A DNA stretch of 64,000 nucleotides from Aurifilum marmelostoma (GCA_027559495.1 JAMXSV010000007.1:1178001-1242000), one strand, 5' to 3'; positions 1 through 13,495 are shown, counted from the first letter of the stretch. Made by a program: numbers and translations. Notes: a model not told the origin generated them from the sequence alone.

Positions 1-799
1 CGACTCGAGCTCCTCGAGGAGGTTCTCCGCGGTTTTCTGTTGCTGGTAGTAGTACGCATATTCCAGGCAGCGACGCTCCCTGTCAGCGGTCTGGAAACCT
101 CGTAGCTCCTCCTTCTCCTCCTCCAGCTCGACAAGACGCTCCTTGATATAGTCCAGCAGCTCATCAATCTTTTCTCTCTTGTTGCTCGTGTCATGCATGA
201 TCTTCAACGACTCGGCGCGCTTGTCTTCATACAGCTGGGTGCCAGCAATTTCCTTGAGCAGAGCGAGGCGGTCCTTCTCTTTCATGTTGGTGAGCGCCGT
301 GACGCGTCCCTGCGGCACGATGTAGAAAGGCTGGGTTCTCGAAAAGCCTGCCGTATCGAGCAGCTGCATGACCTCCTTCTTGGCCCAGACCTTTTTGTCC
401 ACCGAGTATTCATCTTTCTTGTGCCCAATCGTCCGCCGTATGGCGACCTCGTCCTCGTCGATGGTCGTGAAGCGGCGATGAGGCCTCGAGTTGTCGAAAA
501 TCACTTCGACGTATGCGGTGGCGACGGCTGATCCCGAACCTTCGTGGAGAAGCGCGGCACGCTCCTCGCGACTGAGATTGTTGTAGGCGTCACTTAGCAC
601 GAAGCGGATGGCTGCGAAGAAGTTGCTCTTGCCCGAGCCATTGCGTCCCACGACGACGTTCGTTCCGGGCGAGAAGGGCTCGATGATTGTCTGATCCTTG
701 TAGCTGTGGATGAGTGTTAGTCTGTGATGGTGGCGACAGGTGGTCTGTAGGCGGTGCAAACCTCTTAAAGCCCTGGATGATGATCTGTTTGATGTACAT
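1..799 (-). CDS. SMC3: SMC3, cohesin ATPase subunit (5' part only)
   Basis: This is the N-terminal part of Smc3, the cohesin subunit that with Smc1 and the kleisin forms the ring holding sister chromatids together. Translation starts at 799 (MYIKQIIIQGFK). Exon 1 is 799-762; a 58-nt intron (761-704, branch CTAAC, end CACAG) follows; exon 2 runs from 703 off the left edge. About 247 residues of a protein usually near 1,200 are present. The Walker A loop GRNGSGKS is at residues 32-39. Lysines 108-109, in HKKDEY, correspond to the pair acetylated by Eco1 in yeast. The start of the first coiled coil follows. An ATG 12 nt upstream is in frame but would add residues not expected in the family. It diverges from MOT1. 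Identity is very secure. Confidence 0.95.
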
Positions 800-3700
800 C
801 CTGCCTGTCAACGCAGCAGCGCGCGTCGCAGCTGCTGGGGAAGAAAAGCGTCCAGATCAGTCAGAGTGACTCTTTTCGATGTCTGGATCCCGTCGCAATG
901 ATGGCAGGATTGTTGACGCGACTGAGTGTGCTCGGGGAAATTGGGTGAGCGTTGTCAGGCCGGTGGGTGCTGCAGGTCAAAGGACGCGACGCGACGGCCG
1001 TTTGGGCTTAAGGTGAAGCAGGAACGCCCGATGATCTAGATGCGGGGGCCTTCCCTATCAGAATTTGCTGACATAAGCTGTGTAACCTCAACATCAACCA
1101 TAAGCCAAGCGAGGCAAGTATCGGATCTCTCAGCCGGATATCGAGCTTTCAAAGCTGGAGGCATTGGCTGATCAACAGCAGATTACTTGGGCGGGGAAGA
1201 AACGCAGTGTACTTTACATAAAAAGTCTTTTTTTGTGTTTAAATTGGATGCAAGAGACTTGGAGTCTGTGGGAGCAAGAGTCACGTACCGTTTCAATACT
1301 GTCTTTCTCTTTTCTTCCCTTTCCATCCTTGTCTTTTTTCTTCTCCCCCTCTTCCCTCTCAATTATGTTCTAGTCGGATTTTATTCGTCCTTCTCAACCC
1401 TAGATTGATTGCCATCCATTTTGATTAGTCTTCCATCTCAATCTCGCGACATCCCGCGAACATGTGTCCCACAGCCTCCCACCTATAAGACGTGTCATTG
1501 GAAGGCTCGCCGATGCACACAGTCTATGTACTGCCATCCATGTGGAGCCAGACACGACTGCATTGAAACGTCTAACAAGACTGTGATCAAGCCATGGATG
1601 GTTAAAAAGTAAAAGTAACGAGACATGGCCCATAAGATACTACTATAGATAGCCTGTACATCGCTGCGGCCCCTGACGATCACTGGCACGGGAACATAAT
1701 GGCCGGCCCTCTTCCTCTCCATCTTAGCGGCTTGATGAGATCTGTACGATCAGCATGGAGAATTCCGGACTAAGAGATGTACGACAACTTCGACCGATTT
1801 GAGTGATTTTTGTACCTCGTCAGCGATGGTAGCTTTGCATAATGGGTGTGTTGAGTAAGAATCAAATTTCTCGTTGATTTGCACGTGGCTCAGCCAATGT
1901 CCCGAACGAGCCGGTACATGCATCACAGCAGGTGCACACGCTTATCGCCCCCCTCCTTCCCCTCTTTGAGAAGAAAAAAAAAGCATGTGAGCAACAATTT
2001 GGACCTGGGAACTTGTGTGAGATTTCAGAGTAGCTACTTTGGCCGGTAAGATAGTAAGAAGTATCACTCTCCAAAAGGTACAAACGATGGACTCGGGCAA
2101 GAGCAGAGCCGTGGTGGGCGACAGTAGAGCTGCTGTTAACGCCGATGAGCAAGTTGCCGAAGATTGAGAGGGAACGAGTTATTGTACTAGTGAAAGCCAT
2201 GGGACAGGGGTGTGCCCTCCTACGGTCGTCCGGATCGAGGGCTTGGGCCGACTGACTAAGGCCAGCCTTGTTCCCATTGTCTGGCCCATGAGATTTTCTT
2301 TTCTTGACTTGGAATGCTTGCGGGACCTTTGGTGTGTGCGAATTTCTTGAGACCTGCTGCTGAGGTGCTCACGCTGGTAGACGACGGAGAGCCACGGTAC
2401 TGACAGGCAGAAGAAAGCCAGTGTGCTGCGACAGCGTTGGCCGAAAAAGCATTAGGTGGCCTCTCACGTGGGTGGCGCTCCCTCGATTATGAGGCGGGCA
2501 CGGCGGGCAAGGTAGGCACATAACCTTGGATGGCGTGTCCCAGATCTGAAGCACGTGCCAGACGGAGCGAGGGAGGACGTTTCGCAGACGTGCTGATGCA
2601 GCCTTTTTTCTGAACAAGGTGTCCACTAGAAAAGCCTCAAGCACTGCCAAAATCATCAACGCGGCATGCGTGCATCCATGCGCAGGGAGAGCTGCCAGAC
2701 AAGTGCATACACACATCTATTTATTGGTACGGCAGTGGCGCGTGAAAGCTCATCACCTGACGGCTGGTTACTTGAAGGTGGGTTTATTTCGCCTTCTAAT
2801 ATTGCCACTATTCGGATGATGACTCTTGACAGCTGTATGGGGGCAAGAAGCAGCAGGAACGATGAAGAAGATGCAAGAGGCGCTAAAACAGAGCTGGTGT
2901 GGATCTAGCTCTCATTTATCGTTATCGCCCGGCTAATCATCATGAAAGGCTGCGTTGAGCCAGAGGAGCTTGGAGTGAAGGAAAGCCGCGAGAGGGAAGG
3001 GGCAGGGCTTGATGGCGATAGAAAAAAAAGCCAAGCCTTGAAAAAATTTGGTTGTCCACAGGCGGCAGTCTTGCTGCTTCTGGTCCCAGCAGTGGCAGAC
3101 ACGGGAGCAGGGAATGGCTCGTGCGCTAGTCCTAAATCAGCGGTCGCTGTGCAGGGAAGTAACGGTTGGGGCCAGTCCCACGCGATTATAAAAATAAGGA
3201 CACCTTAGATATAGAAGGGCCACGCCCGCCCCTGGGGTGAGTTCTCCCACAAAGCTCGCTGCCGCTGCTGCTGCTGCTGCTGCCGCCGCCGCCGCCGCCG
3301 CTGCTGTGAAGCCTTATTGTCCACAGACCGTGCCCAGGCCCCAGGCCCAGACCCAGGCCCAAAGGCCCATACCCAGATCTCAGCCCCAGACCCGCCGCGG
3401 TACTGCATGAAAAGCAACCAAGCTGGCACCACATCATTCCTGCATTACAGCATCAGCAACCAACATTTACCCGACACGGCCCAGGTCCCAAGTCCCAATT
3501 CACAAACCCACATCGGCGCATTCCGCACGTCAAAGTTTCAGATCTCACTGCCAACTCTCTGATTTTTCGGGTTGTTTTCTGTCACTTGTTGACGACGCCC
3601 AGCCTCGACAACAAAAAAATAATCATCGCCAAACGCCACACAAAATAAATTCTCGCCGTCTGCTTCGACGCTCTCACCATTTTTACCCTCTTCAATTCTC

Positions 3701-4159
3701 CCTACAGACATCTGTAGCGTTTCCAACTTTTGGTTGCAGTGCCTGCCTTCTGCAACTCCAACAAAACACAAGTGCGAGACAGATTACTCGAGGAAGGAAG
3801 ACTAGGAACCTCGTCGCCCCACAACAGCAGTCTGATTGGACAGCTCTCACCTTAGCCTCTCAAGTAAGTCAGTCACTCATTCGGCTCGCCTATCCTCTAC
3901 GTTATAGCCAGCACCATCTATCTACAACATCTTTCATCGATATTCAGGTTGATGATCTCTCTTACTTTCCAGCACGCGTCTTATTTCGCAGTATTCCTAA
4001 TCATGCATTTTTCTAGGCTCATTGGTCAACAACCAGGCTTCCTGCCTCTGACACACCTGAAAAAGTGGGTTTGATGGCTTCGTCAGCTTCGTCGCGCTGC
4101 CAGTAGCTTTTCATCTTTTCTCAACTGTCCATCTGGTCCACGCCATGTCATAGGTCAAG
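800..4159. other. Divergent intergenic region SMC3/MOT1
   Basis: This 3.36-kb spacer separates two divergent genes. I see no ORF with family resemblance or sensible splice structure. It contains a CTG/CCG triplet run (3261-3306), CAGGCCCA-type direct repeats at about 3325-3375, and a pyrimidine-rich stretch at 3560-4130 that is probably the MOT1 promoter and 5' leader. The leader may contain a spliced untranslated exon, since donor-like GTAAGT occurs at 3863. No terminator or RNA gene could be identified. Confidence 0.6.
3261..3306. repeat. CTG/CCG trinucleotide repeat
   Basis: An imperfect tract of CTG then CCG triplets, about 15 units, in the SMC3/MOT1 spacer. Minus-strand translation gives serine or glutamine runs but no supported gene. 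Confidence 0.8.
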
Positions 4160-7100
4160 ATGGCATCGAGACTTGATCGCCTTGTGACGTAAGTCTCATA
4201 CACTTCACATACACCTCCCGACCGCTCTACTCTCTAGCTAACACTTCTCAGTATCCTCGAGACCGGGAGTACCCGTCTCATCCGGGACACGGCCGTGAAC
4301 CAGCTTGCCGACTGGCAGAAGCATCAACCTGAGGAGCTCTTCAACCTCCTGTCTCGGGTGGTCCCTTACCTGCGGCACAAGGACTGGGAGACCCGGTCAA
4401 CTGCTGCCAAGGCCATCGGCAAGATAATCGAGAATGCAGAAGCTTACGACCCCAACGCAGATGAGGAGCCTGTGGCGCCCAAGAAGCAGGACGAAGACGA
4501 CGGTAATGGCTTCGTCAAGAAGGAGGAAAAGGAGGCGTCAGAACTCCTAGAGGATGACACCTTGAGCCTCGACACTCTCAACGTGACCAACATCATAAAA
4601 TATGGCAGGGAGCTGCTTCGAGGTGGCACCATCGACTATGCACTCGGTGCATTGGACCCACAGGCCCGTTTGGTCCATCAAAAGAAGACCCTTATCGGTC
4701 GCCTGGGCTTGCTTGGCCGTCCGTACGAGGACGAGGAGTTGCCTGTCCCTCGTGATAGTATCAGCCCCAGCACGCCGGCCGACACGAATGGCTTCAACGG
4801 TAATCACCACCAGGGGGCACCAACCCCTCACCCAACAGAAGAGAGTGGCATGAGCGCAAGGCAGCTCAACGTGCTGAAGCGGAAGCGGAAGCGTGAGGCT
4901 CAAAAAGCTGCCCAGGGCAAGGGCGGCTTCGGCGATCTCTCGCTTCGCCGCGCAACCACTGCTGGGTCTGAAGGTTTCCCAGACGAGACGCCCATGGCGG
5001 ATGCCGACTCCAAAAAGAATGGCAAGATGGCTGATTACTTCAGCCTTGACAGGCCTACTGACATTGACGAAGAGTCGAAAGTTGTATCCGAGTACAAAGG
5101 CCCCGTCATACCAATCAAGTCTGAACTCGAGACAGACGTCGTCGCCGAAGGCATCGAATGGCCCTATGAGCGGCTCTGCGATTTCCTCAAGATCGACCTC
5201 TTCGATGTATCTTGGGAGACGAGACACGGTGCGGCCATGGGTCTGCGAGAAGTGATCAGGGTCCATGGTGCAGGTGCTGGTCGCTGTCGTGGCAGATCAC
5301 GCAGCGACAATGATGAACGGAACAGGAAGTGGCTCGATGATCTTGCCTGCCGGCTATGTTGTGTCCTGATGCTGGACAGATTTACAGATTACAGCTCAGA
5401 TACATCGGTGGCACCAATTCGCGAGACGGTTGGCCAGACACTGGGCTCGGTCCTGTTTCACTTTCCCGCAGACTCTGTGCATGCCATCTACCGCATTCTG
5501 TATCGGATGGTCATGCAGGAAGACCTGCCCCTGGAACAGCACGTCTGGCCCATCTGCCACGGCGGCATGGTGGGACTTCGATATGTCGTTGCTGTGCGCA
5601 AGGACCTCCTCATGAAAGATGGCGACATGATTGATGGCATCATCCGTGCTGTCATGAAGGGCCTAGGGGACAGAGATGACGATGTGCGTTCAGTTAGCGC
5701 TGCCACATTGATACCCATGGCGAAGGAGTTTGTCACGCAGCGTCCAGGCGAGTTGAACAGGCTGATCTATATCGTCTGGGAGGGTCTTGCCGATCTCAGC
5801 GATGACCTGAGTGCCTCCACGGGCAAGATCATGGACCTCCTTGCCATTCTCTGCGGTTTCCCCGAAGTTCTCTCCGCTATGAAGGTCTCGGCAAAGGAAG
5901 ACGAGGAGAGATCGTTCACTGTTCTCGTCCCCCGACTCTACCCATTTCTCCGTCATACCATCACTTCTGTCCGTCTCGCTGTCCTGAAGGCCCTCATGAC
6001 ATTTGCAAAATTAGACGCAGAGTCGTCCCAGGGCTGGCTCAACGGCAGGCTCCTCAGACTCATTTTCCAGAATCTCCTGGTGGAACGAGACCCAGAGACG
6101 CTCGAGATGTCCCTCGAGCTGTGGACAGCCCTCGTCACGTCGCTTTCTCGGAGCCCAGCAGTGCTGGGTATGGAGTTCTTATCACACATCGCCCCATTGA
6201 TGGAGCTATCGCTGCATCCCATCGGCGTACAGCGCAATCCCATACCAATGAATGCAACTCTGTTCCTGAAGCCGTCGGGCGGCACCTACGCCCCCCTGGC
6301 GGGTGCACCGCCGCCGCCGCCACCACCCAGAAGATCTAGTCCGTCAGAAGGGGGGGAGCGAGCTACAAAGAGGCGCAGGAAGTCCACCAAGGTCGAGGAG
6401 GCCATACCCTCTCAATCTCATGATCTCGATGGGCGCATGATGTCGGGTGACGTCGACCTGGTCGGCATGGACACACTCGTGCGATCTCGTGTCTACTCCG
6501 CTAAGGCCATGGGTTTCATCATGTCCCGGGTGCCTTTGACCGATCTGCAAGAGTACGACACACACATCCAGCGTGGTCTCTCGTCGCCTTTCTCATCCAC
6601 ACAGCTGGCCGCTTGCATGGTTGTAGACGAATATGCCAAGAACTGTGAGAACACAGAACAGTGTTCTCGATTTGTCCCGCTGTTGCAGAAGATGGTCGAG
6701 GGTGAACGGCCACCCTGCTATCGCGACCTCGTCAGCTATATCAAGGCGGTTCGTGCCCAGTGCCAGCAGCTGATCAACCTGTTCCGTGACCACGGCAAGG
6801 TCTCCAGCGGCAAGCTCCCGGTGCTTGCCGTCGTTGTGCAGGGCGAGGCCGAAGCAGGGCCAGGTGCATTCTCGATTACCAACGCAGAGAAGGTGGTGAA
6901 TGAGGACTACGAGAAGCTGAAGAAAGCCATGGCCCCTGGCCAGCGCCTCATTGCGAGCCAACAACTGGCCGAGGTTCGAGACAACACTGCGGAGATGATC
7001 GAGGAGGCCAAAGTTAAAAAGGATGCTCGCGATGTACGAATCAAGGGCGCAGCAGCATGTTCGCTGGTGGCGATCAAGCTTCTCCCCAAGAAGCCCAGCC

Positions 7101-9919
7101 CATTGATCAAGGCCATCATGGAGAGCGTCAAGAACGAAGAGAACCAAGAGCTGCAGCTGCGGTCGTCATCGACCATTGCTAAGCTGGTTCAGCTCTTCAC
7201 CGAGTCTGGTCGTCGTGGTCCCGCGGACAAAGTTGTGGCCAACTTGGTCAAGTTTTCGTGCATGGAGACGAGCGAGACGCCCGAGTTCGGGCCCAACGCA
7301 AGCAAGACGAATGACGTGCTCTCGATGCAGAAGGATGAGGACCGTATCGATCGCCCTGATGCTGTGCAATACGCCCGTGAAGCCAAGGCCGCCCGCATCA
7401 CACGCCGTGGTGCGAAGGAGGCACTGCAGATTCTTGCCAAGACATATGGCTCCGAGCTCTTGACCGTCGTGCCCAGCATTCGCAGCGCTATGGAGCAACC
7501 ACTCATGATGGCCTTCTCGGGTGATCTTCCTGTTGAGGCCAAGGATCCTGAACAAACATTCGGACAGGAAATTGTCGATGCCATGTCGGTCATCCGTACC
7601 ATGACACCCACGATCCACGTGGCACTGCATCCGTTCATCATGCAGCTTCTTCCCCTGGTCATCAAGGCTCTGCATTCTGAGCTGTCAGTATTCAGATACA
7701 TGGCTGCAAAATGCCTGGCGACGGTTTGTAGCATCATCACGGTGGATGGTATGACTGCGTTGGTGGAGAAGGTTCTTCCGTCCATCAACAATCCTCTCGA
7801 CCTCCACTTCCGACAAGGTGCGATCGAGACCATCTACCACCTCATCGCCGTCATGGGAGACTCCATCCTTCCCTATGTTGTATTCCTCATCGTGCCCGTC
7901 CTGGGCCGCATGAGCGACTCGGACGACGATGTGCGGCGCATCGCAACGACATCCTTTGCGACGCTGGTCAAGCTCGTACCTCTCGAGGCCGGCATACCAG
8001 ATCCACCAGGCCTGTCAGAGGAGCTGCTGAAAGGTAGAGATCGCGAGAGGACCTTCATTGCTCAGCTGCTGGACCCCAAGAAGGTCGAACCATTCCAGCT
8101 ACCTGTCGCCATCAAGGCTGAGCTGCGGTCCTACCAGCAAGACGGTGTCAACTGGCTCAATTTCCTCAGGAAGTACCATCTGCACGGCATTCTCTGTGAC
8201 GACATGGGTCTCGGAAAGACACTGCAGACGCTATGCATAGTTGCTAGCGACCACCATGAACGCGCCGAAGAGTTCTCAAAGACAGGCAACCCAGATATGA
8301 GGCGTCTTCCATCATTGATCGTCTGCCCTCCGACCCTGTCCGGCCACTGGCAGCAGGAAATCAAGACGTATGCCCCATTCCTCAGCGTCATGGCCTACGT
8401 TGGACCGCCGCCCGAGCGGAAGGCGATGAAGGACAGGCTCGACAAGCCAGATATCGTGGTCACGTCTTACGATGTTTGTCGGAACGACATTGACGTGTTG
8501 AGCAAGTACAACTGGAACTACGTGGTGCTCGACGAGGGCCATCTGATCAAGAATGCCAAGGCTAAGATCAGCATGGCGGTCAAGCAGCTGGCCAGCAATC
8601 ACCGGCTCATCCTCACCGGCACACCAATCCAGAACAACGTGCTGGAGCTGTGGTCCCTCTTCGACTTCCTCATGCCAGGTTTCCTGGGCGCGGAGAAGAT
8701 GTTTGCCGATCGTTTCGTCAAGCCCATCTCGGCGTCACGCTTCAGCAAGGCCTCGTCAAAGGAACAGGAAGCAGGTGCACTTGCTATCGAGGCGCTGCAC
8801 AAACAAGTTCTGCCCTTCCTGCTGCGCCGGCTGAAGGAGGAAGTGCTCAACGACCTCCCACCCAAGATCCTGCAGAACTACTACTGCGACCTGAGTGACC
8901 TGCAGCGGAAGCTCTTTGAGGATTTCACCAAGAAAGAGTCAAAGAAGCTCGCCGAGGAGGCCGGCCGGGACGACAAGGACGCGAAGCAACACATCTTCCA
9001 GGCATTGCAGTACATGCGAAAGCTCTGTAACTCCCCTGCCATGGTGCTCAAGCCGGGTCATCCCAAGTACGACGACACACAGCGCATCCTTGCAAAGAGC
9101 AATACCAGCCTCGAAGATGCGGTGCACGCCCCCAAGCTGACGGCTCTCCGTGACCTGCTCGTCGACTGCGGCATCGGCACCGAGGGCACAGACACCAATG
9201 ATCCGCTATACCAGCCCATCAAACCTCACCGCGCCCTCATTTTCTGCCAGATGAAAGAGATGCTCGACATGGTACAGAACACGGTACTCAAGACCATGTT
9301 GCCCTCCGTCACGTACCTGCGCATGGACGGCTCGGTAGAGGCCAACAAGCGCCAGGATCTTGTCAACAAGTTCAACAGCGATCCATCGTATGACTGTCTA
9401 CTGCTCACAACAAGTGTCGGCGGTCTCGGGCTGAACCTGACGGGCGCGGACACAGTCATCTTTGTCGAGCATGACTGGAACCCACAGAAGGACCTGCAGG
9501 CCATGGACCGCGCGCACCGCATCGGTCAAAAGAAGGTTGTCAACGTGTACCGGCTTGTCACGCGTGGAACACTGGAGGAGAAGATTCTCAACCTACAGCG
9601 CTTCAAGATCGACGTCGCCTCCACGGTGGTCAACCAGCAGAACGCGGGCCTGGCCACCATGGACACAGACCAGATCCTGGATCTCTTCAATATCGGTGAT
9701 ACAGGACCAGGTCTCATCCAAGAGAAACCAGAGAAGAGCGGCGGCCCAAGCGGCAGCGGTTTCGAGGGCCGTGAGGAGGACATGGTAGATGTCGAGACAG
9801 GAGATGTGCGGCAGCCGGGCAAGAAGGCGGCCTGGCTGGAGGACCTCGGTGAGCTGTGGGACAACAAGCAGTACGAGGAGAGTTTCGACCTCGATGGATT
9901 CTTGAAGACGATGCAGTAG
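4160..9919 (+). CDS. MOT1: MOT1/BTAF1, TBP-removing Snf2-family ATPase
   Basis: Mot1 uses ATP to strip TATA-binding protein from DNA and so redistributes it among promoters. Exon 1 is 4160-4188 (MASRLDRLV), the intron is 4189-4251 (GTAAGT, branch GCTAAC), and exon 2 is 4252-9919, giving 1,898 residues, the usual family size. The N-terminal two thirds is HEAT-like repeats interrupted by acidic and Lys/Arg-rich segments and a proline run near residue 697. The ATPase is C-terminal: motif I DDMGLGKT at about residue 1,325, DEGH at about 1,436, then LTGTPIQNN, and motif VI around HRIGQKK near 1,766. A run of seven G at 6350-6356 is in frame here. The next gene, CDC37, is in tandem 876 bp downstream. 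Very secure. Confidence 0.97.
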
Positions 9920-9944
9920 GGAAAACGGGGGTTTCTCTTGGAAT

Positions 9945-9974
9945 ATCATCATCATCATCATCATCATCATCATC
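9945..9974. repeat. (ATC)10 microsatellite
   Basis: Ten perfect ATC units begin 26 bp after the MOT1 stop codon, so probably in its 3' UTR. A second run of seven units is at 10272-10292. Confidence 0.9.
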
Positions 9975-10312
9975 GCTTGCAAGGTGATCAGGAAGAAGAA
10001 AAAAAATTAGCAAGAAGAATGGTGGATCTGGGATTTCTGTTTTGACCGGGGAAATGGCAGGTAGTAATCATATATGCAGATGGAGTTGGCAATTGATATC
10101 TTGAGGCGGCCGGATGGGGGAAGGGGGTAAGGGCGTCGGTATGATAGGACATTGGAAGCGGAGTGAGCAGGAATTGACTGATTTCGAGGGTTCCTTTCCA
10201 CACTTTATTTTATTTCTTGTTCCCCGCTTGGGGCCGATGAAGCAAGCAAGGCGTTGTTGAGTGGTTCTTGTATCATCATCATCATCATCATCACTGTGTG
10301 CCGACTATGTAC

Positions 10313-10318
10313 AATAAA
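10313..10318 (+). terminator. Possible MOT1 polyadenylation signal AATAAA
   Basis: A perfect AATAAA lies 394 nt after the MOT1 stop. Fungal polyadenylation signals are loose, so this is suggestive only. Confidence 0.35.
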
Positions 10319-10623
10319 TCAGGGTGGTCAAGGCGGGAGTTCTTAGCAACCATATGTGTGCTATCTGGATTGAAGTCATGGTAATACAGGAAATTCTGAC
10401 TGCAAGGCTGGCCTACTATGTATACATCTCATTGATGCATTGCCTTGGCGCCTTGCTATAAATACCAAGTAATACACAGTTCAGTACTGGCTGTTCTTGA
10501 TGATGCCCCCTTTGGGGGAGGGCCCCGCTGAGGCAGGAATGGGCTTAGGGGTCGACAGGCCTGTTTGTGGTAAGCCTGAGCTTGTTTCTAGTGGGTGCAG
10601 GCCCCACCAAAAACTACCCCTCC

Positions 10624-10633
10624 AGAAGCTTCG
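10624..10633. promoter_or_regulatory. Possible heat-shock element upstream of CDC37
   Basis: AGAAGCTTCG is a perfect inverted pair of nGAAn units 163 bp upstream of the CDC37 start, next to a CCCCT (STRE-like) motif at about 10617. Hsf1 sites normally have three units and I see two. The same GAAGCTTC also occurs by chance near 26211. It fits a chaperone gene but is weak. Confidence 0.3.
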
Positions 10634-10795
10634 ACAGTGGCACACATGAACGAATGAATGACATGATAATGCAAGGTCGACTTCACCCCACCCCCACCAA
10701 CTCTCTATCTCACGCACCAACTGCCTTTTGTTTGTTCTCCTTTTCTTTGCTGCAAACAAACCCGCATAACCGAACTAAGGCGCCATTTTGTCAAC

Positions 10796-12431
10796 ATGCC
10801 TGTGGACTATAGCAAGTGGGTAAGTCATCGCAGTCCTACCATCGCTCCCTACGTCCGCAAGCGCTGCAGGCAGGTGAGCAAGACAGTGTCACAGCCGGTA
10901 CTGATGCCCCCTCGCCTCTGCCTCTCAGGATGCCCTCGAGCTCTCAGACGACTCCGACATCGAAGTCCACCCCAACGTCGACAAGCGGTCCTTCATCCGC
11001 GCCAAGCAGGCCCAGATCCACCAGGAGCGCGAGCACCGGCGCCAGCAGATCATCCAGCTGAAATACGAGCGCCAGATCAACGATGCGCTGATCCGGCGCA
11101 TCACGAACCTGCTCAACGCTCTCAAGGCCCACGCCTCGGACGTCGAGAGCAAGAGCCGGAACCCGGGCGAGATCGCCTTCGCCGCCGTGATGGAGAGCGC
11201 CGCGGGGCTGAAGCCCGAGGACGACCAGCCGCCGCCGCGACCAGAAGGCCTGCCCAAACCCCAGGGGGACGAGAAGATGCCGACGTACAGCAAGATGATG
11301 GCGACCCTGCTGGACCAGGTGAACAGCGCCATGGAGGAGAAGAAGGTCAGACAGGAGGACCGGTACGAGGCGATGGTGGCCGAGATTGGCGAGCACCTCG
11401 ACAAGGTGACCAACCTGCAGGGGGAGCTGGTGAAGAAGCTGAGCGAGCTGGAGAAGGAGGAAGGGCGCAAGATCACGAGCGAGGGCATACACACCGGCTT
11501 TGACAGCTCGCACGTCAACAAGTCAGCGCCTGGGAAGAAGGACGACGGCAAGGTGGAGCTGCTGAACCCCAACTACAGCGCGCCCTCCGCAGGGCCTGCC
11601 TCGTCGTCCAAGGGGACACCAGCAGCAGCAGCGGCGGCGGCGGCGGCGGCGAAGGAGGGTGACGGCGACGACAACGACGACGACGATGAGCACGTCGATG
11701 CCTCGCCCGCCGCGAAGCAGTTCGCCAACATCAAGAACGGCGACTACGCGTCCTCCATGGCCTTCCTCAGCAAGAACCCGCAGATCCTGACCGAGAAGGA
11801 GACGGACGGCCTGCTCATCATGGCCTTTGACGCCCAGCTCGACAACAAGGACGACCTCGCCCGGCAGTGCGTCCACCAGGCCCTGCTGCTGCAGTACTGC
11901 CGCGCCCTGGGCCGGGACGGCGTCGCGCTCTTCTTCAAGCGCATCACGACCAAGGGCCACCAGGCGCAGGATGTCTTCTTCAAGGACGTCCAGGACACGT
12001 ACCAGAAGATCAAGACGCGCGCCGCCGAGATCAACAAGCAGCGCGCCGCCGGGGCCGCCGAGGGCGAGGGCGTCGAGCAGATCCAGCTGCACGCCGTCGA
12101 GCCGGGCACGGTCATCAACATCAAGGTGCCGCCCGCCGACAGCCAGGACCCCGAGGTGCAGGAGGCCAGGAAGATCTTTGAGGGCTTCAGCCCGGAGATG
12201 AAGAAGGCGCTGGAGACGGGCAGCCTGGACAAGGTGAATGTCGCGCTGGGCAAGATGAAGGTGGACGAGGCCGAGGACATGGTGGGCAAGCTCGACGCCG
12301 CCGGCATCCTGTCGCTCGAGGAGGAGATCATCGACGCCACGACCGAGGAGGGCCAGGCGCAGTGGAAACAGCTGGCCGAGCAGGGCAGGGCCACGACCGA
12401 GGAGGAGGGGTATGCTCCTGATCCCGAGTAG
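10796..12431 (+). CDS. CDC37: CDC37, Hsp90 co-chaperone for protein kinases
   Basis: Cdc37 delivers client kinases to Hsp90 in the cytosol. Exon 1 (10796-10819) encodes MPVDYSKW; the intron is 10820-10928; exon 2 is 10929-12431; the product has 508 residues. The N-terminus has the family signature YSKWDALELSDDSDIEVHPN, including Ser14 and Ser17 in the CK2-site context conserved in the family. Coiled-coil kinase-binding segments follow (residues about 30-190). An alanine run and an acidic linker (about residues 226-250, GCG/GAC-rich) precede the Hsp90-binding middle domain (about 255-400) and the C-terminal domain. The start is fixed by the family N-terminus. It converges on the next gene. Very secure. 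Confidence 0.97.
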
Positions 12432-13495
12432 ATCTGGCGCTGAGCTGCCCTGCTGGAGTGTGTGTGTGTGTGTGTGTGTGTGGAGGGGTGGGAAAGCATT
12501 GGGTACGACGATACGAGAAAATCACTAGGACTGAGGAGCATTGGCGTGAAGTACAGCACCGGGTAGGGCAACGTTGCTCACCGTACGAGACAACAGCAGC
12601 AGTCCTTGTAACCATTCTTCACTCCCACACCCCAAATATGCTACTTCCCACCAATTGTGTCGGTCGATCATCAGCCAAGATTCCTCCCTAAACTAGTAAG
12701 TAAGGGCATTCCGTCCATTATTGTGCAAACAAGTACACACACACACAACACCAACATCACCACCACCACCACACAAAAGCGTGAGACTGGGTGAGCGTAT
12801 AAGCCCCAAGTACATGAGATTTGAATGACACACGCGCGAGTTTAATACCTCTTGTAATAGTACCCATTGATATTGGGACAGAATACTGGCTCCAAGCAGT
12901 ATGATTCCGCTTCCAAATCAATGGGGCAGCCCGAGATAGTCGGATTTATATGATATTATTTTGCACCCGTCCTGAAGACGTCTGCTACCAAGACTAATCA
13001 TTGCACCTGATCTCTACTCTGGTGTGCAGAATTATGAGGTCTGGAGAGAACCCCTATGCAACTCGCACCACGGCTGTATGAATATTGTATGTACCAGACT
13101 TGTGAAGCCTGGACTTTCATCATCGCAGACGTGTTTGCGATATACTATTCTCACAATAGGGACCAAAACTGAGACAGAACCTGCGCAGTCGGACAACCAT
13201 TGCATCTCCCAGATTCATGGCTGGATGGCCGCAAGGTCACTCGTTGGTAGATGAAGAGGTGTCCAAAGACAGCGCAGGGCTGCATTGAACACGAAGCATC
13301 TCTCCCTTGTTGAGCCGTCAGATACCTTGCCATACCCAATCCACCTGAATCTGTTCAGCTTAGCCGTCCAGTTGGAAGACAGCAGTTTATCTTCTGAGTA
13401 TCACCAGAGTTTGGGAGGTCGTCGTGCGCGACCAACTCCTCCATGATTTTCTCCTTGGAGCTCGCCACCCCCTCAACAACACTCCTAGCCTCATG
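12432..13495. other. Convergent 3' spacer CDC37 / 1,320-aa gene
   Basis: This 1.06-kb spacer between convergent genes holds (GT)n at 12458-12482 and CA/CAC runs near 12735-12775. I find no coding signal in it and treat it as two 3' UTRs plus spacer. Confidence 0.6.
12458..12482. repeat. (GT)n microsatellite
   Basis: A perfect run of about 12 GT units begins 27 bp after the CDC37 stop codon. Confidence 0.9.

Larger units (their letters stand above)
9920..10795. other. MOT1 3' region and CDC37 promoter
   Basis: This 876-bp tandem spacer holds two ATC microsatellites (9945-9974 and 10272-10292), a perfect AATAAA at 10313-10318 that is a plausible MOT1 polyadenylation signal, and a CDC37 promoter with an inverted GAA/TTC pair at 10624-10633. 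No gene is seen. Confidence 0.6.
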
